From Agrococcus beijingensis (GTDB lineage: Bacteria; Actinomycetota; Actinomycetes; Actinomycetales; Microbacteriaceae): a stretch of 36,578 bases of DNA. Positions 7,036 through 18,082 of this stretch are shown here, piece by piece. The translations under genes were made by a program, and so were the position numbers. The stretch's first letter is position 1; each line of letters opens with the position of its first letter. A model generated the notes under the pieces. The model was not told the DNA's origin. It ran no database searches and was given only the letters and a program-made list of their open reading frames with translations. Where the stretch lies: assembly GCF_030758955.1 (NCBI RefSeq), contig NZ_CP132360.1, positions 2,123,099 through 2,159,676 of the forward strand, written 5' to 3'.

Positions 7036-7527
7036 TCAGGCGCCGCGACCTGCCTGTGGGCGGACGCAGGCGCACCCTGGCTGTCCGAGCTCGGCACGGC
7101 GCGCGTCATAGGTCGCCAGCACCCGCTGGCGCACGCCGGCGACATCGAGGAACCACCAGGGGAGCCCCAGCGCTGCGGCGATGCGCTTGAGCGGCGAGCC
7201 GATGATCGTGCCGATGAACGCGAGGCCGACGACGATCTGCACGGCGATCCAGCCCGCATCGGTCTCGCCTGCGGCGATGCGACCGATCGCCGGGATCGCA
7301 ACGAGCACGAAGACGCCGGCGTTCACGGGCCGCTCCCAGCGCGGACGCCAGATCGCCTCGAACGCCGCATGCTCGGCGATCGCCAGGTGCGCGGTGTGCG
7401 CGGCGATCCGGTGCGCCTGCTCATGGTCAGCGCCCTCGTCGGCGGCGAGCCGTCCGATGCGCGCTGCCCGCTCGGCGAAGCCCTCGAGCAGCTCGACAAG
7501 CGCCTGGCTGGCGTTCTGGCGGTCCAT
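7036..7527 (-). CDS. Hypothetical membrane protein with long N-terminal helix
   Basis: This 163-residue protein starts with an amphipathic, His- and Ala-rich helical region of about 65 residues (LEGFAERAARIGRLAADEG, then HRIAAHTAHLAIAEHAAFEA). Two hydrophobic segments follow, about residues 72-87 and 93-112, and then a basic cytosolic tail. The ATG at 7527 has GAGGAA directly upstream and is preferred to upstream in-frame codons. I recognise no family and no function is assigned. It is convergent with the small peptide gene at 6817 and lies about 70 bases downstream of the lipoprotein gene on the same strand, so it could be co-transcribed with it. Confidence 0.7.
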   Translation of the reverse strand: MDRQNASQALVELLEGFAERAARIGRLAADEGADHEQAHRIAAHTAHLAIAEHAAFEAIWRPRWERPVNAGVFVLVAIPAIGRIAAGETDAGWIAVQIVVGLAFIGTIIGSPLKRIAAALGLPWWFLDVAGVRQRVLATYDARRAELGQPGCACVRPQAGRGA

Positions 7528-7598
7528 GCTTCCTCGTTCCGGTGCGTTGCTCCATCCATGGTGCAACATCCGCTGGCATGCAGACGACCGCGATGGGC

Positions 7599-8063
7599 TC
7601 AATACCCGCAGAGCGCCAGCTCGGCCTCCTCGGCGATGATGCGGTACTCCTCGGTCGACCAGCCGTATCGCTCGGCCATCTCGCCGTGCTCACCTTCGTC
7701 GCCCTCCCGGCTCTCGTCGACGTAGAGACGGTCGCACCACTCGTACCCGACGCCGACGACGAGGTGCCGGAACTGGTCGAGCGACTCGCCCTCGGCTGGC
7801 GGCACCTGCGAGCCTGCGGCGCGCAGCTCTTCGGCGACCTCCTCCGCGAAGTCGAGCTGCCACTGGCGGTTGTCCTCCTGCCACTGCTCTTCCTCGGCCG
7901 CGTCGAACTCGTAGTCCTGGTCGTATGCCGGGGCGAGGAAGGGGTCGTTGACGGGGCTGGACCCGGCGGAGTACCCGAATCCTGTGCCGGGAGGCATGAT
8001 CATGCAGCCGGTGAGAGCGAAGGCCGCGGCGGCGAGGGTGAGCGAGGCGAGGGTGCGGCGCAT
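7599..8063 (-). CDS. Putative secreted lipoprotein, acidic
   Basis: This 154-residue protein has a clear lipoprotein signal: MRRT, a hydrophobic run, then the lipobox ALTGC with Cys20. The mature part is very acidic and rich in Glu, Gln and Trp (EEEQWQEDNRQWQLDF). It ends with a Cys pair (EWCDRL and the C-terminal LALCGY) spaced like the small DUF732-type domain of actinobacterial exported proteins; that resemblance is tentative. The ATG at 8063 has GAAAGG upstream. It is divergent from pstS, with a 600-base gap between them. Confidence 0.75.
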   Translation of the reverse strand: MRRTLASLTLAAAAFALTGCMIMPPGTGFGYSAGSSPVNDPFLAPAYDQDYEFDAAEEEQWQEDNRQWQLDFAEEVAEELRAAGSQVPPAEGESLDQFRHLVVGVGYEWCDRLYVDESREGDEGEHGEMAERYGWSTEEYRIIAEEAELALCGY

Positions 8064-8662
8064 GGGCGGCCTTTCGTGCAGGCGGGCTCGGGCGGCCGCG
8101 CTGATGCTCGTCGCTCCGTCGGGAGTATCGCACGGCAGGCGTCCGTTGCACCATGCAAAGCGGGCTCGGTTGTTGTGCGCGTTGGCGGTGGAGCGAGCGG
8201 CGTCCGGAGAGACCGAGAAGGCCACCTGCTCTCGCAAGTGGCCTTCACTACTGTCTCAACACAGTGCGCGCCCGGAGGTGTCTCATGCGCCCCATTTCGC
8301 GAGCACCTTAGGTGAGTCTTGTCGTCCGCCTGCATGTCGCACGCGGATTGGCTACCCTGGACGAGCCGGGCCGCGGAACCCCGGGCGCCAATATTCGCCG
8401 CTGCGTGCGGCCATCCGCCGAGAGGCGTTCGCGGCCCGGCACTCTTCCTGCTGGCGCGCGCGTGCGCGCTCAGCGAGTATCGTTCCGACCCGGAATCTCT
8501 GCGCATTCTGCGCGTTCTTGGTCGCTCGTCCGTGTTCACCCTCTGTTCACCTGCGGGGTGGCTTCGCGCCACCCGCGGTGCCTACCGTTGACGGTGGCGT
8601 GCGAACGCGCGTCGACCAGGGCGCCATAGGCCCCTGCACCATTCATTCCGAAAGGGAACACC
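8064..8662. other. 600-base intergenic region upstream of pstS
   Basis: I see no full gene here. It holds a 9-bp inverted repeat (GAAGGCCAC 8217-8225 with GTGGCCTTC 8238-8246). It also holds an eight-codon ORF with a strong ribosome site (GGAGGTG 8274-8280, ATG 8285, stop 8309-8311), an isolated TTAGGTGAGTCT word at 8309-8320, and the Pho box and promoter region of pstS at the right end. Confidence 0.6.
8534..8555 (+). promoter_or_regulatory. Pho box upstream of pstS
   Basis: Two 11-bp direct repeats, GTTCACCCTCT and GTTCACCTGCG, match the actinobacterial PHO-box pattern of GTTCACC-type repeats bound by PhoP/RegX3 response regulators. A TACCGT at 8583-8588 fits a TANNNT -10 downstream of it. 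A small hairpin (GGTGGC-TTCGC-GCCACC) lies between. The RegX3 homologue is encoded at 23607. Confidence 0.8.
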
Positions 8663-9766
8663 GTGAAGTTCACGAAGCTCGGCCGCACTGCGGTCGTCGC
8701 TGCAGCGGGCGCACTCCTGCTCAGCTCCTGCGCTGCCAACGAGCCCGCCCCCAACGCGGCACCCGAGTCCGAGGGCCCCGCCTCGACCCTCTCCGGTGAC
8801 CTCGCCGGTGCCGGCGCCTCGTCGATGGGCGCAGCCCAGGAGGCCTGGATCGCCGGCTTCCAGACGGAGAACCCCGACGTCAACGTGACCTACGACCCCG
8901 CCGGCTCCGGCGCGGGCCGAGAGCAGTTCATCGCGGGCGGCGTCGCGTTCGCCGGCTCGGACTCGGCACTGAAGGACGAGGAGCTCGCGGGCGAGTTCGC
9001 CGCGTGCGTCGCCGACACCCTGCCGGTCGACCTGCCGGTCTACATCTCGCCGATCGCCGTCATCTTCAACGTCGAGGGCGTCGACTCGCTCAACCTCGAC
9101 TCGGCGACCATCGCGAAGATCTTCTCGGGCCAGATCACCAACTGGAACGACGAGGCCATCGTCTCGCAGAACCCCGACGCGACGCTGCCCGACGCGACCA
9201 TCACCGCCGTGCACCGCTCGGACGACTCGGGCACCACCGAGAACTTCACCGAGTACCTGGCCGCCACCGCGGAGACCGACTGGACCGAGGGCGTCTTCGA
9301 GACGTGGCCCGCCTCCTACGGCGGCGAGGGCGCGCAGGGCACCTCCGGTGTCGTTGACGCCGTCACCAACGGCGTCAACACCATCGGCTACGCCGACGCC
9401 TCGCGCGCCGGCGACCTGGGCACCGTCGCGCTGAAGGTCGGCGAGGAGTACGTGCCGTTCACGGCCGAGGCCGCCGCCGCCGCCGTCGACGCGTCGCCGC
9501 GCGTCGAGGGCCGCCACGAGGGCGACCTCGCCGTCGAGCTCGACCGCACGACCACCGAGGCGGGCGTCTACCCGCTCGTGCTCATCTCGTACGCGATCGC
9601 CTGCACCGAGTACCAGGACGCCGCAGCCGGCGAGCTGGTCAAGGCCTACCTGACCTACGTCGCCTCCGAGGAGGGCCAGGCCGCCGGCCAGGAGAACGCG
9701 GGTAACGCACCGATCTCCGACGACCTCCGCGAGGAGATCAACGCCGTCCTCGAGACGATCAAGTAG
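8663..9766 (+). CDS. pstS: Phosphate ABC transporter, substrate-binding lipoprotein PstS
   Basis: This 367-residue lipoprotein captures phosphate outside the membrane for the PstCAB importer. The signal sequence ends in the lipobox LLLSSC (Cys23). The mature part has the family motifs GAGASSMGAAQEAW, YDPAGSGAGREQF with the phosphate-binding serine, FAGSDSALKDEE, and HRSDDSGTTENFTEYL. The GTG start at 8663 is preceded by GAAAGGGA. It leads pstSCAB, downstream of a Pho box, so expression should rise on phosphate starvation. A strong hairpin follows it and separates it from pstC. Confidence 0.97.
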   Translation: MKFTKLGRTAVVAAAGALLLSSCAANEPAPNAAPESEGPASTLSGDLAGAGASSMGAAQEAWIAGFQTENPDVNVTYDPAGSGAGREQFIAGGVAFAGSDSALKDEELAGEFAACVADTLPVDLPVYISPIAVIFNVEGVDSLNLDSATIAKIFSGQITNWNDEAIVSQNPDATLPDATITAVHRSDDSGTTENFTEYLAATAETDWTEGVFETWPASYGGEGAQGTSGVVDAVTNGVNTIGYADASRAGDLGTVALKVGEEYVPFTAEAAAAAVDASPRVEGRHEGDLAVELDRTTTEAGVYPLVLISYAIACTEYQDAAAGELVKAYLTYVASEEGQAAGQENAGNAPISDDLREEINAVLETIK

Positions 9767-9807
9767 TCATACTGTTCTGAGCACCCCCGCAGCCTGACGG
9801 CTGCGAA

Positions 9808-9845
9808 CGTCCGGCCGGGGCCCCACCGCCCCGGCCGGACGCTTT
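9808..9845 (+). terminator. Attenuator-like hairpin between pstS and pstC
   Basis: A 13-bp perfect stem CGTCCGGCCGGGG (9808-9820) with CCCCGGCCGGACG (9829-9841), loop CCCCACCG, then CTTT. It probably stops part of transcription after pstS, giving more binding protein than permease, or protects the pstS 3' end. Confidence 0.75.
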
Positions 9846-9876
9846 CCGGTCCTTGTCCGACATCGCTGGGAGCCCG

Positions 9877-10812
9877 ATGACCACCGCAGCACCGCCCGCC
9901 GTTTCGCGAGCCGCGGCGCCGAACCGACCGGCAGACGTCGTCTTCAAGGCGATCTCGACGATCGCCGGCGTCCTCATCCTCGTCGCCCTCGCCGGTGTCG
10001 CCATCTTCCTGGTCGCGCAGGCCGTGCCCGCGATCATCGGCCCGCTGCCGGAGGACGACAGCTTCTGGGCGTGGGTCTGGCCGCTCACCTTCGGCACCCT
10101 CTGGTCGGCGTTCCTCGCGATGATCATGGCCGTGCCGGTCGCGATCGCCATCGCGCTGTTCATCACCCACTTCGCGCCCCGCCGGCTCGCCGCCGTCCTG
10201 GGCTCCGCGATCGACCTGCTCGCGGCCGTCCCCTCGGTCATCTACGGCCTGTGGGGCATCACGGTGCTCGCCCCGTTCATGCAGCCCGCCTACACGTGGC
10301 TCGCAGACAACCTCGGCTGGATCCCGCTCTTCACGCCGCCCGCATCGGGCACCGGCCGCACCATCCTCACCGCCTCGATCGTGCTCGCCGTGATGGTGCT
10401 GCCGATCATCACCGCGCTGACGCGCGAGATCTTCCTGCAGACGCCGCGCCTCAACGAGGAGGCCTCGCTGGCGCTCGGCGCGACCCGCTGGGAGATGATC
10501 ACGATGGCGGTGCTGCCGCACGGCCGCTCGGGCATCATCGCCTCGTCGATCCTGGGCCTCGGCCGCGCGCTCGGCGAGACGATGGCGGTCGCCATGGTGC
10601 TCGCCTCCGCCGGCGTCGTCTCGTTCGTGCTGGTCGGCTCGCAGAACCCCTCCACCATCGCGGCCAACATCGCGCTGCGCTTCCCCGAGGCGCACGGCAT
10701 CACGGTCAACATGCTCATCGGCTCCGGCCTCGTGCTCTTCGCGATCACGCTGCTGGTCAACGCCGTGTCGCGCTGGATCATCGCCCGGACCACCGTCGAC
10801 GGAGGCCGCTAG
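9877..10812 (+). CDS. pstC: Phosphate ABC transporter permease PstC
   Basis: This 311-residue permease subunit forms the phosphate channel with PstA. It has about six membrane segments: one near residues 25-48, then a periplasmic loop and the core block. The cytoplasmic EAA loop that contacts PstB is NEEASLALGATRWEMITMAVLPHGRSGI, followed by GLGRALGETMAVAMVLA, both typical of PstC. The open frame starts earlier (TTG 9853), but ATG 9877 has GGGAG at 9868-9872 and is preferred. Only three bases separate its stop from the pstA start. Confidence 0.95.
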   Translation: MTTAAPPAVSRAAAPNRPADVVFKAISTIAGVLILVALAGVAIFLVAQAVPAIIGPLPEDDSFWAWVWPLTFGTLWSAFLAMIMAVPVAIAIALFITHFAPRRLAAVLGSAIDLLAAVPSVIYGLWGITVLAPFMQPAYTWLADNLGWIPLFTPPASGTGRTILTASIVLAVMVLPIITALTREIFLQTPRLNEEASLALGATRWEMITMAVLPHGRSGIIASSILGLGRALGETMAVAMVLASAGVVSFVLVGSQNPSTIAANIALRFPEAHGITVNMLIGSGLVLFAITLLVNAVSRWIIARTTVDGGR

Positions 10813-10815
10813 ACC

Positions 10816-11898
10816 ATGACCACCGCAACCGCACCCCGTCGGCAGGCCGAGAACCCGCTGACCGCCGGCCAGCTGCCCGCGTGGAGCCCCTGGGCCCTGC
10901 TCGGCGCCGCCGTGCTGGTGGGCGCCGCGATCGCCGCGCTCATCGCCGGCGCCTCGGGCAGCCAGTTCAGCATCGTCACGACCGCCGTCATCGGCTTCAT
11001 CCTCTACCTGGTCGCGATCACCGTCGTCAGCCAGCTCATCGAGGGCGGCCGCAAGGCCACCGACCGCTTCGTCACCGGCCTCGTGGTCGGCGCGTTCCTG
11101 CTGGCGCTCATCCCACTCGTCTCGCTGATCTGGACCGTGCTCGTCAACGGCCTCGCGCGCTTCGACGTGGAGTTCTTCACCTTCACCATGCGCAACGTGG
11201 TGGGCGAGGGCGGCGGCGTGCTGCACGCCATCGTCGGCACGCTGCTGGTGACGCTCTGGGCCGCGATCATCTCGGTGCCGGTGGGCATCTTCACCGCCAT
11301 CTACCTCGTCGAGTACGGCAAGGGCGGCCTGTCGCGGGCGATCACCTTCTTCGTCGACGTCATGACCGGCATCCCCTCGATCGTGGCCGGCCTGTTCGCC
11401 TACGCGCTCTTCGCGCTCTTCGCCGGCGAGGGCGTGCGCAGCGGCATCGGCGGCGCCGTCGCCCTCAGCCTGCTGATGATCCCGACCGTCGTGCGCTCGA
11501 CGGAGGAGATGCTGAAGCTCGTGCCGAACGACCTGCGCGAGGCATCGCTCGCGCTCGGCGTGCCGAAGTGGCTGACGATCGCCAAGGTCGTGCTGCCCAC
11601 GGCGCTCGCGGGCATCGTCACCGGCATCACGCTCGCCATCGCCCGCGTCATCGGCGAGACGGCACCGCTGCTCATCATCGCCGGCTTCACGACGAACATG
11701 AACTACAACGTGTTCGACGGCCGCATGATGACCCTGCCGGTGTTCGCCTACAACCAGTACGTCAGCCCCGGCGTGCAGGAGCAGGCCTACTTCGACCGCG
11801 CCTGGACCGCGGCGCTCATCCTCATCCTGATCGTGCTCGTGCTCAACATCGGCGCGCGACTCATCGCCCACTTCTTCGCACCGAAGGCCGGAAGGTAA
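10816..11898 (+). CDS. pstA: Phosphate ABC transporter permease PstA
   Basis: This 360-residue partner permease of PstC has two membrane segments in an N-terminal extension (about residues 28-50 and 54-73), another near 90-115, and the conserved transport core from about residue 140. The PstA-type coupling loop reads [24 protein letters not shown], followed by [19 protein letters not shown]. Compared with the roughly 280-300 residues of E. coli PstA it is longer because of the N-terminal extension, which is common in Actinobacteria. It sits in the pstSCAB operon, seven bases before pstB. Confidence 0.95.
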   Translation: MTTATAPRRQAENPLTAGQLPAWSPWALLGAAVLVGAAIAALIAGASGSQFSIVTTAVIGFILYLVAITVVSQLIEGGRKATDRFVTGLVVGAFLLALIPLVSLIWTVLVNGLARFDVEFFTFTMRNVVGEGGGVLHAIVGTLLVTLWAAIISVPVGIFTAIYLVEYGKGGLSRAITFFVDVMTGIPSIVAGLFAYALFALFAGEGVRSGIGGAVALSLLMIPTVVRSTEEMLKLVPNDLREASLALGVPKWLTIAKVVLPTALAGIVTGITLAIARVIGETAPLLIIAGFTTNMNYNVFDGRMMTLPVFAYNQYVSPGVQEQAYFDRAWTAALILILIVLVLNIGARLIAHFFAPKAGR

Positions 11899-11905
11899 TC
11901 CCCCC

Positions 11906-12685
11906 ATGTCCAAGCGCATCGAGATCAACGACCTCGACGTCTACTACGGCGCCTTCAAGGCCGTCGAGGGCGTCTCGCTCGAGATCGAGCCCCGCTCGGT
12001 CACGGCCTTCATCGGCCCGTCGGGTTGCGGCAAGTCGACCGTGCTCCGCACCATCAACCGCATGCACGAGGTGATCGCAGGCGCCTACGTCGACGGCGAG
12101 ATCCTGCTCGACGGCGCCAACCTCTACGGCCCCGGCGTCGACCCGGTGAACGTGCGCCGGCAGATCGGCATGGTCTTCCAGCGCCCGAACCCGTTCCCCA
12201 CCATGACGATCCGCGAGAACGTGCTGGCGGGCGTGCTGCTCAACAACCGCCGCATGTCGAAGAGCGACCAGGACGACCTGGTCGAGCGGTCGCTCCGCGG
12301 CGCCAACCTCTGGAACGAGGTCAAGGACCGCCTGGGCATCCCCGGCTCCGGCCTCTCCGGCGGCCAGCAGCAGCGCCTCTGCATCGCCCGCGCGATCGCC
12401 GTCAGCCCCGACGTGCTGCTGATGGATGAGCCCTGCTCCGCCCTCGACCCGATCTCGACGCTCGCGATCGAGGACCTCATCGAGGAGCTCAAGCAGGAGT
12501 ACACGATCGTGATCGTGACCCACAACATGCAGCAGGCGAGCCGCGTCTCCGACAAGACCGCCTTCTACAACATCGCCGGCACCGGCAAGCCGGGCAAGCT
12601 CATCGAGTTCGGCGAGACGACCAAGATCTTCTCGAACCCGACCGTGCAGGCCACGGAGGACTACGTCTCCGGAAGGTTCGGTTGA
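11906..12685 (+). CDS. pstB: Phosphate ABC transporter ATP-binding protein PstB
   Basis: This 259-residue ATPase energises phosphate import. It has Walker [10 protein letters not shown] (residues 37-45), the Q-loop in [11 protein letters not shown], the ABC signature LSGGQQQR, Walker [13 protein letters not shown] and the H-loop [10 protein letters not shown]. The PNPFPTMTI and DPVNVRR segments are typical of PstB. The operon ends with a strong terminator 14 bases downstream. Confidence 0.97.
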   Translation: MSKRIEINDLDVYYGAFKAVEGVSLEIEPRSVTAFIGPSGCGKSTVLRTINRMHEVIAGAYVDGEILLDGANLYGPGVDPVNVRRQIGMVFQRPNPFPTMTIRENVLAGVLLNNRRMSKSDQDDLVERSLRGANLWNEVKDRLGIPGSGLSGGQQQRLCIARAIAVSPDVLLMDEPCSALDPISTLAIEDLIEELKQEYTIVIVTHNMQQASRVSDKTAFYNIAGTGKPGKLIEFGETTKIFSNPTVQATEDYVSGRFG

Positions 12686-12697
12686 TCTGACGATCGA

Positions 12698-12727
12698 CGA
12701 ATGCCCCCGCGAGAGCGGGGGCATTCG
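12698..12727 (+). terminator. Terminator of the pst operon
   Basis: A 13-bp perfect stem CGAATGCCCCCGC / GCGGGGGCATTCG around a GAGA loop. There is no strong T tract, which is usual at this GC content. Confidence 0.8.
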
Positions 12728-12798
12728 CGTCTCCCGGTCGCGGAACGCGGATGGATCCGGCATCCGACCCGAAACGCGGACGAATCGTCCGCCTCCGG

Positions 12799-12922
12799 TG
12801 ACCGGTCCGCTTCTCGCAACTGGCCAGACCGCGAACGATCCGCTTCTCGCGACTGGCCACACCGCGAACGATCCGCAGCTCGCGACTGGCCACGCCGCGA
12901 ACGATCCGCCGCTCGCGGCCCG
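12799..12922. repeat. 33-bp tandem repeat, about four copies
   Basis: Units start at 12799, 12832, 12865 and 12898. The common part is CGAACGATCCG, then CTCGC, then ACTGGCCA. Copies 2 and 3 differ at only a few bases and the outer ones are more decayed. The array lies between the pstB terminator and the stop codon of the minus-strand NUDIX gene, and the last partial unit runs up to that stop. An 8-bp inverted repeat (GCGGACGA-A-TCGTCCGC) precedes it at about 12776-12792. The period is a multiple of three, but no supported gene covers it. Confidence 0.85.
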
Positions 12923-13878
12923 TCAGTCGGCGGGCGGCCCGTGCGTCTCGAGCGCGACCAGGTCGGGGCGCTCGCCGGCGCTCACGTGCAGCACGGTGAA
13001 CTCGGCCGTGTGGAGCATCGACGCGCGGTGCGTGCGCTCCGACTCCAGCGCATCCGTCGTGTGCACGACCGCGGTGACGATCTCGGGGATGATCGGCGCG
13101 TGCGAGCACAGCACGGTGCCGCGGCGCTTGCGCACCGCCTTGCCGATGCGCCGGCCGAGGGCCTCCCGCGGGTCGACCGTCGACTCCTGGCTGATGTCGG
13201 AGCGAGGCTTGACGGCCAAGCCCGTCAGCGCCGCGAGCGGCGCGACGGTCTGCACGCAGCGCACGGCGTCGGAGGTGAACAGGCGCGTCGGCCCGAACGC
13301 CGCGATGCCGCCCGCGATCGACGCCGACTGGCGCTCGCCGCGCTCGGTGAGCGGCCGATCCGCATCCGACCCCTCCCACGAGAACGCGCTCGCGGCCTTG
13401 CCGTGCCGCAGCGCGACGATCGGGAACGTGTGCTCGTGCCCGCGCGAGAGGCGCTCCTCGAAGCGCTCGATGATGGTGACGTCGTGCGTGTAGGTGCAGG
13501 CGGCCTTCGCCTCGGCGAAGGGCATCCAGTGCAGCGCGTGGATCTCGCCGTTCGCCTCGAAGGGCGCCCGCGCCACCTCGTCGGAGTCGACGAACGCCTG
13601 CCAGTAGTAGACGACCTTGTCGCGGTCGTCGGGCAGCCGGTACTCGCTCGTGCCCAGCGGCGCGCCGAGCGAGACGCGCAGCCCGGTCTCCTCCTCGATC
13701 TCGCGCGCCGCGCACTCGGGCAGCGTCTCGCCCGGGTCGAGCTTGCCCTTCGGCAGCGAGAGGTCGCGGTGCTGGGTGCGCTCGACGAGCAGCAGCTCGC
13801 GGCCGCCGTCGGTGTCGCGCCAGACGAGCGCGCCGGCGGCGAGCACCGGGGTTCCGGGCGTCACCGGGCTTTCGGGCG

Positions 13879-13882
<4 letters not shown>
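12923..13882 (-). CDS. NUDIX hydrolase fused to histidine phosphatase (MutT1-like)
   Basis: This 319-residue two-domain protein has an N-terminal NUDIX domain (about residues 12-140) with a full Nudix box, GKLDPGETLPECAAREIEEE followed by TGL. A histidine phosphatase domain follows from about 155 (ALRHGKA, FTSDAVRCVQTVAP, LCSHAPIIPE). The same fusion is known in mycobacterial MutT1, which cleaves 8-oxo-dGTP and diadenosine polyphosphates and then dephosphorylates the product. Its ATG overlaps the ppk stop (ATGA), so it is the last gene of a four-gene operon. The pairing with polyphosphate kinase suggests nucleotide or polyphosphate housekeeping, which is inference. Confidence 0.9.
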
Positions 13883-16146
<2,264 letters not shown>

Positions 16147-16158
16147 GCGCTCATCCTC

Positions 16159-17040
16159 TCAACCCGAGATGGACGGCGCATGCCTCCATCGCACATCGAT
16201 GGCCCACTGCGCGAAGCCCGCGCGCTCGTAGAGCGCGAGCGCCGGCGCGTTGTCGCCCTCGACGTAGAGGTGCGCGGTGGTCGCGCCCGACGCGCGCATC
16301 CGCACGAAGGCCGCCTCGAGCATCCGCCGACCGATGCCGGCGCCCTGCCGCGCGGGCGAGACGCCCAGCACGTAGAGCTCGGCGACGGCGCCGCCTGAGT
16401 CTGCGTCGGGCTTCACCCAGGCGAATCCGTCGAGCCCGCCGTCGCCCGGCAGCACCACCAGGTTGGCGGGGTCGTGCCACGGCTCGGCCATGCGCGCGGC
16501 GAGGTCGGCGGCCGACATGCGGCCCTGCTCGGGGTGGTCGGCGAACGCGGCGGCGTTCAGGGCGAGCAGGGCGGATGCGTCGTCGGGCTCGAACGCGCGC
16601 ACCCCGTCGGGCAGGCGGTCGCCTCGGGGTGCAGCTGGCACGGGCTCGGCTGGCAGGGGCGCCGCTGGCACGGGCGCGGCCGGCACCGGCATCCGCAGCT
16701 GCAGCAGCGTGCGCACCTGCGAGGCGCCCAGCCGTCGCGCGATGGCGCGGGCCGCCGGATGGTCGCCGTGCGCCCACGCCTCGAAGTCGCCCAGCTCGTC
16801 GGCGACCCGGGCGGCGAGCGCCGTGCCGAGGCCGCGCCTGCGGTGCTCGGGGTGCACGGCCAGCTCGACCTCGTGCTCGCCGTCGCTGACGACCGCCAGC
16901 GCGGTCGCGTCGCCGATCGCTCGGCGCTCGCCTCGGCGCAGCTCGATGAGCGCCTGGTCGTTGAAGGGCCGCGCGCCGTCGGCGGCGAGGCAGGCCGCGC
17001 CGATCCGCTCGGCGAGCTCGACCGCCATCGCCGTGCGCAT
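16159..17040 (-). CDS. mshD: Mycothiol synthase (MshD)
   Basis: This 293-residue protein has two GNAT acetyltransferase domains. It performs the last step of mycothiol synthesis, acetylating Cys-GlcN-Ins with acetyl-CoA. The N-terminal domain has the acetyl-CoA loop HPEHRRRGLGTALAARV. The C-terminal domain has VLGVSPARQGAGIGRRML and ends with LYVEGDNAPALALYERAGFA. A low-complexity Pro-Ala linker (about residues 115-135, repeats of VPAAP) joins them, longer than usual. The start overlaps the regulator stop (TGATG). In mycobacteria mshD also sits between a GlnR-type regulator and phosphate genes, which supports the call. Confidence 0.9.
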   Translation of the reverse strand: MRTAMAVELAERIGAACLAADGARPFNDQALIELRRGERRAIGDATALAVVSDGEHEVELAVHPEHRRRGLGTALAARVADELGDFEAWAHGDHPAARAIARRLGASQVRTLLQLRMPVPAAPVPAAPLPAEPVPAAPRGDRLPDGVRAFEPDDASALLALNAAAFADHPEQGRMSAADLAARMAEPWHDPANLVVLPGDGGLDGFAWVKPDADSGGAVAELYVLGVSPARQGAGIGRRMLEAAFVRMRASGATTAHLYVEGDNAPALALYERAGFAQWAIDVRWRHAPSISG

Positions 17041-17678
17041 CAGGAGTCCGCCAGCTCGAACCGGTAGCCGACGCCCCGCACCGTGCCGATGACGGTCTCG
17101 AGGTCGCCGAGCTTCGCGCGCAGGCGCCGCACGTGCACGTCGACCGTGCGGGTGCCGCCGAAGTAGTCGTAGCCCCAGACCTCGCTCAGCAGCTGCTCGC
17201 GGGTGAAGACGCGGGCGGGGTGCGAGGCGAGGAACCGCAGCAGCTCGAACTCCTTGTAGGTGAGGTCGATCGGGCGGCCGTCGACCTTCGCCTGGTAGCT
17301 GGTCTCATCGATGCTGAGGCCGCTGGCGACGATCGGCCCGCTGCGGCGGCTGCGGGTGATGGCGAGGCGGATGCGTGCCTCGAGCTCTGCAGGACCGGCG
17401 GAGTCGAGCACGATGTCGCTCGCGCCCCACTCGGCGGTGATGGCGGCGAAGCCTCCCTCGGTGAGCCCCAGCAGCACCGGCACGTCGCCTTCGAGCAGCC
17501 GGCAGAGCGCCTTGGCCGCGGCCAGCTCGGTCGCCCCGTCGACCACGAAGACGTCGGCCTCGGGGGCGTGCGCGACGGCTTCCGCTGTGCCGGGGAGGAT
17601 GGTCACGCGGTGCTCGAGCAGCTCGAGACCGGGCAGCACTCCTCGATCACGGCGGGTGAAGATCACGACGTGCGCCAT
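17040..17678 (-). CDS. Orphan OmpR-family response regulator with degenerate receiver (GlnR-like)
   Basis: This 212-residue protein has an N-terminal receiver-like domain (1-115) and a C-terminal winged helix (about 120-208: [23 protein letters not shown], then [22 protein letters not shown]). The Asp at the phosphorylation position is present (Asp47 in VVDGAT). The acidic pair near the N-terminus is replaced by Thr-Arg (IFTRRD), and the conserved switch Lys-Pro is missing, so it is probably not phosphorylated in the usual way. No kinase is adjacent. This and the mshD neighbour match the GlnR type of Actinobacteria (Rv0818-mshD order). ATG 17678 has GGAGG, and TAGGAT upstream (about 17704-17699) is a likely -10. 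It heads the mshD-ppk1-NUDIX operon. Confidence 0.82.
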   Translation of the reverse strand: MAHVVIFTRRDRGVLPGLELLEHRVTILPGTAEAVAHAPEADVFVVDGATELAAAKALCRLLEGDVPVLLGLTEGGFAAITAEWGASDIVLDSAGPAELEARIRLAITRSRRSGPIVASGLSIDETSYQAKVDGRPIDLTYKEFELLRFLASHPARVFTREQLLSEVWGYDYFGGTRTVDVHVRRLRAKLGDLETVIGTVRGVGYRFELADS

Positions 17679-17751
17679 CCAGCCTCCTGCCGCGCCAATC
17701 CTAGGGGAAGTCAGACCGGGCTCCGAGCCGTGCCCGGCCGGGTGTGCGGCG

Positions 17752-17780
17752 GTGACGGCGCCGACGATGTGCGCCATGAT
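17752..17780 (+). promoter_or_regulatory. Promoter of the 86-residue membrane protein gene (leaderless)
   Basis: GTGACG (17752-17757), a 17-base spacer and CATGAT (17775-17780), then GGGCGG and the GTG start at 17787. Confidence 0.45.
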
Positions 17781-17786
17781 GGGCGG

Positions 17787-18047
17787 GTGTCGTGGCGATG
17801 GGGAAGCGTGTGGCCGGTCTGGCTGCTGGCCGCCATCGGCGCGGTCGTCGTCGGCGTGCTGCAGCCGAGCGAGGGCATCGTGTGGATGCCGATCCTGCTC
17901 GGCATGTGCACCCTGGTGGCCTTCGGCATCCAGCTGGGCGGGCCGACCGAGCCCGGCCTCGTCGACCGGTTGGCGGCGGCGGTGTTCGGGTCGGTGGTGG
18001 TGCTGGCGGTGGCGAGCGCGATCATTGTGCCGTTGACCGCGCTGTAG
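17787..18047 (+). CDS. Small membrane protein, about three transmembrane segments
   Basis: This 86-residue hydrophobic protein begins [14 protein letters not shown] and has membrane segments near residues 9-26, 31-48 and 63-84, with a short acidic loop ([10 protein letters not shown]) before the last. The frame is open much further upstream, but that part overlaps the opposite-strand regulator gene. The GTG at 17787 is chosen because CATGAT lies six bases before it, with GTGACG 17 bases further up. I recognise no family. It lies just upstream of another small membrane protein gene. Confidence 0.65.
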   Translation: MSWRWGSVWPVWLLAAIGAVVVGVLQPSEGIVWMPILLGMCTLVAFGIQLGGPTEPGLVDRLAAAVFGSVVVLAVASAIIVPLTAL

Positions 18048-18070
18048 CCGACGCCCCCGACGGCTGGCGA

Positions 18071-18076
18071 TAGGAT
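18071..18076 (+). promoter_or_regulatory. -10 hexamer of the 40-residue membrane peptide gene (leaderless)
   Basis: TAGGAT, then CGAGCC (six bases), then ATG 18083. The same CGAGCC spacer occurs at 3825-3830 before another leaderless start. Confidence 0.65.
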
Positions 18077-18082
18077 CGAGCC

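Noticed and set aside
8217..8246. Inverted repeat as a terminator of the lipoprotein gene
   Set aside because: The lipoprotein gene is transcribed away from it, the loop is 12 bases, and there is no T tract on either strand.
9655..11928. 757-codon minus-strand ORF antisense to pstCA
   Set aside because: His/Asp/Glu/Arg-rich low-complexity product typical of the antisense frame of GC-rich genes; pstC and pstA on the other strand are unmistakable.
17700..17705. Overlapping divergent -10s in front of the orphan regulator and the 86-residue protein
   Set aside because: The minus-strand TAGGAT is good but the plus strand reads TAGGGG there; the plus-strand gene has its own signal further right.
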